Shown here in pieces: positions 9,772 to 16,306 of a DNA stretch of 16,306 nucleotides. Position 1 is the first letter of the stretch; the number at the start of each line of letters is the position of its first letter. The position numbers and the translations under genes are program-made. The stretch spans positions 63,007-79,312 of the forward strand of contig KN817662.1 in assembly GCA_000827495.1 (NCBI GenBank), read 5' to 3'. The stretch comes from Hypholoma sublateritium FD-334 SS-4. Its lineage: Eukaryota; Basidiomycota; Agaricomycetes; Agaricales; Strophariaceae. The notes under the pieces are model-generated. The model worked only from the letters and a program-made list of their open reading frames with translations, had not been told where the DNA came from and did no database searches.

Positions 9772-10584
9772 TCAGGTACCGTCCTTCATTTCCATACAGA
9801 CGCGTATAGCTGACGTGGCGCGTGCGTGACTGCGGTCTGGACGGGCGCGATGAGCAGCCAAACGGACCGTCTGCCTTGGCTCTTGAGCGCGGACAGCAAC
9901 GAGCGGATGCATTCGCGTTGCATAGAGGGAATCGCGGGCGGCGACGACAGCGACCAGGGGTGCTGCGGGACCACCTAGACCGAGGGAGGCGACGATATGG
10001 TCGGTCTCGTCTGGGCGGCGGGTCAGGGGTGCGTTAACGAGGCTGAGCTGAGGCCGGCCAATGAGGGCGGCGAAGACGGTTCGCCGATTCCTTGTGCATG
10101 ACGGTAAGCGCGGAACCTGGGCTTGAGCAGCCTGTATGTCGCGCGCATCGGCAGGCAGGAAGTGCGTGTACTGGGAAAATCCGCGGACCCATACATATAG
10201 TAGCTGGGCGACGGAGTCTCGAGCAGCGGTTGCTAGATGTGCAGCGCTCCGGCGGTCGGCGGGAGAGGCGGAGGAGGCGCGCAGCTGGAATGCGGATGCG
10301 AAGATGCGGAAGAGCGCGCTGAACGGCGGCGGCGGGTCCGGAGGCGTGGATACGGGGGTGCGGGTGAGGTCGCGATGGAACTGGGATGTGTCTTCGGATG
10401 CGCAGGAGGTATGCGACTGGCGGAAGGGGGATGTCGATGAGCGCTGAGCAGCTGCAGCGGAGGGCGACGCACGGGGCACAGGCGGAAACAGAAGGGTACC
10501 GGCACGAGCCACGTCGTACTTCGGTACCGAGATCGTGGGGTGGAGGTACCATCGAAGTGGCAGCGACGAATGAGAAGGGCACAA
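9772..10584 (-). pseudogene. Long minus-strand frame through repeat copy 2
   Basis: This frame runs 270 codons. Its first part corresponds to repeat block d (SLPLRWYLHPTISVPKYDVAR), then block c (LTRTPVSTPPD). Its end (about 10090-9780) reads RRTVFAALIGRPQLSLVNAP and ETDHIVASLGLGG. Related peptides occur on the minus strand of copies 1, 3 and 4. The whole is Ala/Ser/Pro/Arg-rich and matches no family I know. It may be the best preserved version of a duplicated, decaying gene, or a chance frame in GC-rich DNA. Confidence 0.3.
10060..10580 (+). repeat. Diverged GC-rich repeat, copy 2
   Basis: It has blocks a (about 10078-10155), b (10198-10270, TCGGCGGTCGGCGGGAGAGG again), c (about 10338-10430, GGCGTGGATACGGGGGT) and d (about 10440-10575), in the same order and orientation as copies 1 and 3. 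The 20-base block-b core is identical to copy 1. Copy 3 follows almost directly, so copies 2 and 3 are tandem. Confidence 0.65.
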
Positions 10585-10721
10585 AGCTCGCGTGCTGCAG
10601 CGGCGCTGGAGTGCACCTTGGGGGAAGATCAGATAACGCGAGTGGGAGCCTCTAGTCTCTGGAACGAGTGTGGCGATGACGCATGGCCGGAAAATCGGGC
10701 GGAAAGCACGCGGTCTATGGG

Positions 10722-11780
10722 ACGTTCTTCATCGATTCGTCGTAAGTGGCGCTGAGCACTGAGCCTGAGCTTGAGCGGCCTGTAAGTCACACACGTCAGC
10801 AGGTTGCAGGTGCGTAAATAGAACCGACGCACTAGAGTCCGTGGATATACAAACAGAAGAAGCTGGGGGACGGAGTCGCGAGTAGCGGCCGGGAGATGCT
10901 CAGCGCTTCAGCCGCGTAGAGTGCGTCGCCGCAGGAGGCGGAAGCGGAAACGGGCAGTGGTTGCATGGGGGCACGGCGAAGCAGCAGAGAGCGCAGACCA
11001 TCGTCGGGGGTGCTGGAGGCGTGGACGCGGGGGGTGCGGACGAGCACGGAGCGTGGCTGGGATATACGACGGAATGGGCAGGTGTGATGTAATTGGAACA
11101 TGGGGGACGGGCGGATGCAGCGGAGGGAGACACGCGCGGCGCGGAACGGAAGCTAGACGAGGAGCGTCGGAACGACGGTGGCAAGGCCGGGTTGCAAAGA
11201 CGACGGAACGGATCTTCGGCGCTGTGGACGGCTGCGCGGGTCAATAAAGGGATTTTAATTGTGAGTAAGAGCGGACGCACCTGTAGAAGGAAGCAACAAC
11301 GCTTTATGAGCAAATTTCTGACCCGGCGTTGCTTCCGGCGACGGGGGCGCACCGGCGCCTGGAGCGGCGCAGCTGGCATGCGGAGGAGCCAAGGGGTGCT
11401 CTAAAGAAAGCGGCTACCGACGTCGGAGACGTACGCGATAGTGAGGCGATGTTGGAGCCTGCGGGCGTCTGAGGGAGAGCGAGGCGACGACGAGGGGCGA
11501 GAGCGACGACGATGGGCTTCTGGGCTTCGTTGTGTCGTCGCTGGAGTGGTTCTTGCGGCGGGCGACGCTCGTCGTCATCGTGGTCGACGGACAAGGGCCG
11601 TGCGAGCATCGCCGCCGCCATCAATATCTTTCTATTCTTGTGCATGACGCGGACGTTGTACCCTTACCACTCACGCTGACAGATTTCTTTTTGGTCTCGC
11701 ACGAAAACCTACGTTGAGTACTCCATATTTTTAGAAGAAGTATTAATCTAATTCCATGTCATTTTGTTCTACAAAGTCGT
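10722..11780 (+). repeat. Diverged GC-rich repeat, copy 3 (most complete)
   Basis: It shows all blocks: a (10722-10812), b (about 10856-10925), c (about 11010-11070), d (about 11085-11195), e (11215-11325), f (11400-11520) and g (11550-11650), then a tail like that of copy 1. Block g shares GTGCGAGCATCGCCGC and TGCATGACGC with copy 1. A minus-strand frame of 113 codons (11645-11304) starts in g with MAAAMLARPLSVDHDDDERR. Confidence 0.65.
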
Positions 11781-12729
11781 ATAAGTACATACAGCGCGCC
11801 ATCACAATCTTGCTACTTACGTGCATCCGAGTCCCTCAAGACTGCATCAGCGAGCTCGCACTCCGTGAAGAGCACTATACTTCAAGAAAAACCACCTCGA
11901 GCGCGACCGCGCACCTGATTTAGCGCCCACAATGCCTCAGCGGGGCACCGCATGTTATCTGCCACCCGAGTACCGTACTTCCCCGGGCAGGCTCCCGCCT
12001 CCACCGTTGCTCGGCCTCGTGCAGCGCTCCCGTCTACACAGCACCGTTTAGAGAAAACCGCACACCCCTGTTTCTATCCTGCTCGTCCTCGTGCTACAAC
12101 GAGCGTACTTGTACACGCTTTGCCCGCCCCCGAAACTCATAATAAGCCGCTCCTCCCCATACATCTCCCCGTAGTCGTCGTATCTCCTCAGTAAGTGTCT
12201 CTTGCTATAGTCATACCCTCGCTCACGCACCCCAGCTAAATATTTCGCTCAGAGCAGCCTCCTTGGCCCGCTCATCGCTCTGCCGCGCAACGCCTACCCC
12301 GCCTACCCGTCCGCGTGCTACCCCACCTCTTCCGGCGTCATGTCTCTGTCCGCATCAGCTCGATGTCCGTAGTTCCCTGTAACATACTCCTGATTCGAAA
12401 TGAAAGCCCGTGCGCGCCGCGGATGCGCTATACACGCCATTCGCGCCGTCTGTACTTCCCGCGACTCTGCAGTATCCGTGCGCGGCGCGGGGCGCGTCTC
12501 CCAACAGTCGCGCTCCGTTGCTTCTATATTCGCCGCGCCAACGCCTGCTGGATGTAGCCAAAGTAGATCAAGGATGAGCGTAAGCTGCCCCAGCGTATGG
12601 AAATGGCCAGCACTCGTCGGCAGTCCAGTTTAGGGACGTTTCGAAGAGGTTCAGGAGCTCCGTTATGTAGAATTCGCTGCTTGTAATGTCAATTCAATGG
12701 ATATTCGACGCGAAAAGCGCGTGGATAAA
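11781..12729. other. Pyrimidine-rich stretch without a supported gene
   Basis: From about 11950 the plus strand is C/T-rich. A frame from ATG 11952 runs to a GTAAGT donor at 12191, with a possible acceptor CTCAGAGCAG near 12260 and CTAAAT as branch point. Both splicing choices soon reach a stop and the peptide matches nothing known. I treat it as unproven. The rest shows no gene. Confidence 0.35.
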
Positions 12730-13117
12730 CTACATAGCACCCAAGTCCCACAAGGACCGTTGTCGCCAGTTCAATGCGCATCTCGAGTCCTCGATGAATA
12801 TAATGATATTCCTATGGTATGCACCGTTATGTGCCACGTTGAGACACTTCAGATCGAACTGCGATAATATACGATCTGGACCGTCGATCCGTCTGCGTAC
12901 GCGGTAATGTAATCGTCTAGTACGGCACTGCTTCCGTATCACCTTCTTTCCACATTCTGCAACAGATACTGCCGTATTCTCGAGCGAATGTTCTGTCAAC
13001 TCGTGTCGATCGCCGACGTAATGCAACCTGGCCGTGGAAGTTCGAGCGCGCCGAATACGCTCCGAAAGCAGCTGCACACCCAAGACGGCACGTCATCAAT
13101 TTCCGCGCGAACTGCAT
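12730..13117 (-). pseudogene. Minus-strand fragments with FGAY..RSNF motif
   Basis: A minus frame at 13117-12917 contains FGAYSARSNFHGQ, similar to the 9.6-kb fragment. A second frame (13083-12730) contains a hydrophobic RNIIIFIEDS stretch. A pyrimidine-poor but acceptor-like ATGCAG lies just upstream (about 13118). No intact frame links the pieces. It is read as a decayed gene related to that at 9.42-9.71 kb. Confidence 0.25.
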
Positions 13118-13842
13118 TGTTTGTTCAAATAATCAACATACATACATCGTCGAGAAAAAGGGAGTTTAAGGTCGTACGCCATCACCTTCGTTCCCGCCTC
13201 TCGCCCGCAATCGACGCGAAGTTTTCTGGGAGTTCTTCCAATGCGTCGTATCCCTGATGAGGTGTTGGCTATTTCTCCGGAAAAGCTGTACGTATGAGTC
13301 CACTGGAGACGGACGAGGTATTCAAACAGCGCAGCGGCGTCGACGCCCACATCCATCTTCGTGAAGATTCTAGCAGGACGACGGATGGCCATCACGAAGT
13401 AGCGAAGGTCGGCATCTGCGCAGAACGCGGTGGCCTTGATCTTGTCGGCGACTGCGCTCGACCCTGGTGCTCTTGTGCAGCCAAAAATGGGGTCGACGTA
13501 GGCCTCACGGACGGAGGCAGCGAAGACAGGCACCGGGAGGGACACGGCACCCAGCGCTGAGGAGGTGACGCGGGCGGGGGGCGATATCCACGGAGATGGG
13601 CGCGAACTCGGAGTGTATGCGTGTATCACAGGAAAGTGTGGTCGTGTAGAACCTGTGTAGAATGTCAGTGCGCGTGCGGTGGAGAGTGGCGTACCCATAT
13701 ACAAGGTATATGCGTATACAGGAAGCGGGGACGTGCACACCCGGCGAAGGATGCTATGCCGCGACGAATGTCGGACCACCATGCAAGAGGGGGATGTGGT
13801 ACCCGGGTATGGGGGCGGTGACAGTGCACATCTGCAGAGCAT
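13096..13842 (-). CDS. Unrecognised 248-aa reading frame with coding-like middle
   Basis: An ATG at 13842 in a fair context (GATACAATG) opens 248 codons. Residues about 108-180 (SVREAYVDPIFG..., then FCADADLRYFVMAIRRPAR and KMDVGVDAAALFEYLVRLQ) are protein-like and use mostly C- or G-ending codons, the usual basidiomycete preference. The N-terminal third is Ser/Pro/Thr-rich. After LVRLQ the frame becomes unlike protein, and a GTACAG possible donor lies at about 13289, so a true exon may end there. No family is recognised and no membrane or catalytic motif is seen. It could be a real gene with further exons or a remnant. Confidence 0.35.
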   Translation of the reverse strand: MLCRCALSPPPYPGTTSPSCMVVRHSSRHSILRRVCTSPLPVYAYTLYMGTPLSTARALTFYTGSTRPHFPVIHAYTPSSRPSPWISPPARVTSSALGAVSLPVPVFAASVREAYVDPIFGCTRAPGSSAVADKIKATAFCADADLRYFVMAIRRPARIFTKMDVGVDAAALFEYLVRLQWTHTYSFSGEIANTSSGIRRIGRTPRKLRVDCGREAGTKVMAYDLKLPFSRRCMYVDYLNKQCSSRGN

Positions 13843-14054
13843 TGTATCAGTATAGCTCAGATAAAGAGAAAGAAGGGCGTACGACGTCGATCAGAGCGAT
13901 CGATGCAAATCTAACTCCACGTAGTGCTCCAACTACGTAAGGCGCCTCGAGCGCAGCGTGAACCCAGATATCCGATTGACCACGCGGGACGCTGCAGAGC
14001 GCGGGGCTTAACGCCGTGACGAATCTGACGATGCTTGCTGATGCGCGGAAATAG

Positions 14055-14935
14055 AGGGCACAGGAAACAGGGGCACGGGGCTGGGCTGGGAGTGGAGGTC
14101 CGCGGAGTGTGTACCAGGGCTTCGGGTGCGCGGAGGGTATCGCAGGCGGCAGCGGCGGAGGGCGGGAGACGAAAAGCAGGACCGGCGGCGTCGACGTGCT
14201 CTCGGCGACGTAAAGTTGAGCACAGGCGCGGCGAGCCGCGGCGGGGCTGCATTCGGGGGATGCGGCTGGCGGATGTTGGATGGGCAGATGCAGCCGAGCG
14301 AACCGGGCGCGGCGTAGGGCGGAAGCTGAACGAGACATGCTGGCGAGCCGCGTCGTTCTTCGGTGCAGAAATCGCGGGTGTGGAGGAAGCATCGGAGAGG
14401 CAGCGGCGAGGCCGGGTGTACTTCGCGGACGGGGAGACGCGGGAGTGACGTGAATGTGGAGATGGCGGGGCGGTTCCGCGGGACGGCGTCACGGCGAGTA
14501 AGACTGCGCAGGTCAGCGAGGAAAATGCGAGAAAAGAGCCGGCGCACCTGGAGCAGGAAGCAACGACGCCTTACAAGCGTCTTTCTGGTCTGGAGCGGCG
14601 CAGTTGGCATGCGGCGGGATGCCCTAGAGAGTGTTCTGGAACNTGTCATGTCGACGCTGGCGCAGTTCTCGGGGCGGCCGGCGCTCATCGTCGCGGTGGT
14701 CGGCGAACAGGGGGGCATGCGAGTGTCGCTGTCCGCCAGGCGGCACGGAGCGACAGCGGGGCAGCCATGGCAAGCGAGGCGGCGACGTGGACAGCGTCTG
14801 NGGGATNAGNGNCCAGGTCAGCGAGGCTGGGAGGTGGGACAGGCGGCAAGGAGCCTGATCGTCGTCGTCGTCGACAGACAAGAGGCCGTGCGAACATCGC
14901 GGCCCAAATGATCGATTCATACTGCTGGCGGCAAT
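14055..14935 (+). repeat. Diverged GC-rich repeat, copy 4
   Basis: It contains a c-like part (about 14085-14120, minus peptide LVHTPRTSTPSP), d (about 14260-14410, GCAGAAATCGCGG...), e (14490-14590, GGCGCACCTGGAGCAGGAAG) and g (14663-14732). A second g-like piece sits at 14851-14910 (GTCGACAGACAAGAGG...GTGCGAACATCGC). Four N bases cluster between the two g pieces (14802-14811). Order and orientation match the other copies. Confidence 0.6.
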
Positions 14936-15565
14936 AACAACTACGGAGCTCAGAGCGGGGGTACAGCGAGCGGGGGCGGGTACGGGTGCAGCGATACCAA
15001 AGGGCGTGGTCACCTTCTGCGGGGTCGGTGGGTACCCAGGAATCTGTCAAACGAGGGACGCTGTGTCATGCTACAGGCGCACTCGTACTCGTTGACTCCT
15101 GCTGTAAATGCAGTACTCCGTTCGGCTTGGGAAAAATGCAGCGTCGAGGAGCGCTTTACTTGGGTGATCAGTTTGGCTTTAGAAGCAATTAATTTTTGAC
15201 GCCTCGCTTCGCGCTGAATTTGGGCTGTTAACACCGGATTGATTCAATCTCGCATCTGCTGCGCAAGTTAAGATTTTTCATAAACTGTAAACTGTCAGAA
15301 GGCCATTATAGCGATACCTGTACATACATCCCTGTCGTCAATTGACTGCTGAGGCCCGGGGAAAGTTAGACGTATGATCTGAAAAGGGGTATAAGTACAG
15401 CGTACTTTGAAGTTTGACCAACTTAGCATATAGAAACTTGTACACGGCAAGTACACGGCACGCCGCACACCATCCCAAATTTTATGGTGCCACAAAAGGC
15501 CATGCCAGCAATTGCATGCATGCTGTGCATGGGCTCTGTGATTGTAATACCACTTACATGGGTTG

Positions 15566-15585
15566 TTTTAATTGTAAAATTAAAA
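15566..15585. repeat. AT palindrome, 8-bp arms
   Basis: TTTTAATT, then GTAA, then AATTAAAA form a perfect inverted repeat with a 4-base spacer. It is likely a simple AT-rich intergenic structure; a weak terminator or regulatory role cannot be tested from sequence alone. Confidence 0.5.
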
Positions 15586-15706
15586 TACATACAGAGCTTT
15601 CACAAACCATGGTTCATGCACAGCAGTTTCTGACAGCCTGTCTGTGCGTCTCAGATCTAAGCCACATAGACAACCTGCTGTATTCAGTTTGCAGTGCATT
15701 TTTTGG

Positions 15707-15714
15707 TTTATAAG
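15707..15714 (+). promoter_or_regulatory. TATA-like box for the gene at 15810
   Basis: TTTATAAG lies about 96 bases upstream of the ATG. Between them is a pyrimidine- and CA-rich leader (CCCCCCTTTGACTTGCTC... to ACTATCCAATCTATCA), typical of fungal 5' leaders. Confidence 0.4.
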
Positions 15715-15809
15715 GATGAAATGTGCATCTAGCACCATTTCCCCCCTTTGACTTGCTCTTAGCATATTAAACATCCAAACATATTGTCTACACACTATCC
15801 AATCTATCA

Positions 15810-16162
15810 ATGTCTGAAATAACTTCCTTCCAGCATACCAACAATGTTGAAAGTACAACCCCCATTGCCCATAGTCATGATCAGGCACCTCTTGGTGAAT
15901 ATACAACTGGTAATGGGCACCAGGATGCTCCAATTCCAGGGTTAGATGAAGTAATCCTCAAGCCAAACCTACTGACTGGTGAAAGTTCAAGTATGTCATA
16001 CATCCTGTGTATTTCAAATTTAACTAACAGAGACATTGATTTGAATTATTGTCACTTTTAGGAAATATTGTGACTTTGGAAAAACATAAAGGACCTTTGG
16101 AAAGCACAGGCCAAAGTGAAACAAANTTATTGAAAAGTAAAGTTATTTTCATTTGTCAATGA
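15810..16162 (+). CDS. Hypothetical protein, 5' exons; 3' structure unresolved
   Basis: ATG at 15810 opens 60 codons (MSEITSFQHTNN..., ending LLTGESS), then a 71-bp intron (15991-16061) is spliced in phase 1. The simplest model continues from 16062 (RNIVTLEKHKGPLESTGQ) to TGA at 16160-16162, about 93 residues. Other endings are possible: a second donor GTAAAG (16137) and strong acceptors at 16217 and 16254 (CTAAC branch, TTCCTAG), after which 16255-16306 is open in one frame, so the gene may run out of the window. The peptide is polar, His/Asn/Gly/Thr-rich at the N terminus, with no membrane segment or known motif. Splice signals and leader support a real gene; function unknown. Confidence 0.5.
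15991..16061 (+). other. Intron of the gene at 15810 (71 bp)
   Basis: The donor is GTATGT, the branch point TTAACTAACAG (about 16019-16029, matching CTAAC) and the acceptor CACTTTTAG. All three elements are close to fungal consensus, and the spliced frame stays open. Confidence 0.65.
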
Positions 16163-16306
16163 TAAATTTGCTGAGTATATAATTTAGATGTGAAGGTTTA
16201 TTGCTTTATTATTTCAGTAACAAACTAACATTGAAATCTTCCTAGAATGAAAGTTCTGAAATACTGCAGTGTGTGCCTACTTCTGCCATAAAATGGATAT
16301 TAAAGG

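Larger units (their letters stand above)
14936..15809. other. Transition from GC-rich to AT-rich intergenic DNA
   Basis: GC-rich sequence ends near 15,170 and the remainder is visibly A/T-rich. I see no gene. It contains an 11-bp tandem duplication GTACACGGCAA (15440-15461), an AT palindrome at 15566-15585 and a TATA-like box at 15707. A 117-codon minus-strand frame opposite 15580-15933 overlaps the better supported plus-strand gene and was not accepted. Confidence 0.45.

Noticed and set aside
7478..11780. Spaced repeats considered as a CRISPR-like or rDNA spacer array.
   Set aside because: Units are hundreds of bases long, diverged and of unequal content; there are no short regular repeats with spacers and no rRNA sequence nearby.
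15580..15933. Minus-strand frame of 117 codons with Trp/His/Tyr-rich translation.
   Set aside because: It starts at a non-ATG codon and overlaps the leader and first exon of the plus-strand gene, which has better start and splice signals.

Overview
The window looks like nuclear DNA of a filamentous basidiomycete, probably an agaricomycete. The reasons are very short introns (48-71 bp) with GTGAGT/GTATGT donors and CTAAY-type branch points, a multi-exon gene of a kind I associate with mushroom genomes, and GC-rich decayed intergenic DNA. Species cannot be told from the sequence. Base composition changes twice, near 4.74 kb and near 15.2 kb, giving three blocks.

Block 1 (1 to about 4,740). One large gene on the minus strand fills this block. 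It starts at an ATG at 4089, passes three short introns, and leaves the window still open at base 1. The last exon is open for about 590 codons and never closes inside the window, so a search for closed reading frames misses it. The protein starts with a BED-like Cys-Cys-His-Cys zinc finger and has an LMLDEI...RWD block, a SDGETRR block and a VGDDDI...KHVAKRLRN block. These suggest a transposase-type or transposon-derived protein, but the family is not proven. This copy carries an in-frame TGA (2748-2750) and a one-base frameshift near 1787. By my count, 19 of the 34 isolated N bases inside the coding exons fall on third codon positions. They may therefore be masked allelic or copy-to-copy variants rather than random bad calls.

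Block 2 (about 4,740 to 15,200). This block is GC-rich and holds no intact gene I recognise. It contains at least four diverged copies, all in the same orientation, of a repeat unit of roughly 0.5-1.1 kb (about 7.48-8.32, 10.06-10.58, 10.72-11.78 and 14.06-14.93 kb), plus a weaker piece near 9.2 kb. Several segments of the repeat differ between copies mostly at third positions of one minus-strand frame, so the family may descend from tandemly duplicated minus-strand genes that have decayed. Minus-strand coding-like remnants lie between the copies (6540-6905, about 7.3-7.5, 9.42-9.71, 9.78-10.09, 12.9-13.1 and 13.1-13.84 kb). A short IRDGH..H..TET coding fragment occurs twice in opposite orientation (4.75 and 6.6 kb).

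Block 3 (about 15,200 to the end). This block is AT-rich. It holds intergenic DNA with a TATA-like box and the 5' part of a plus-strand gene starting at 15810, with one well-formed 71-bp intron. Its product is not recognised and its 3' structure is unresolved.

There are no rRNA, tRNA or CRISPR features and no intact terminal repeats that I can support. The genes show no pathway relationship to one another.
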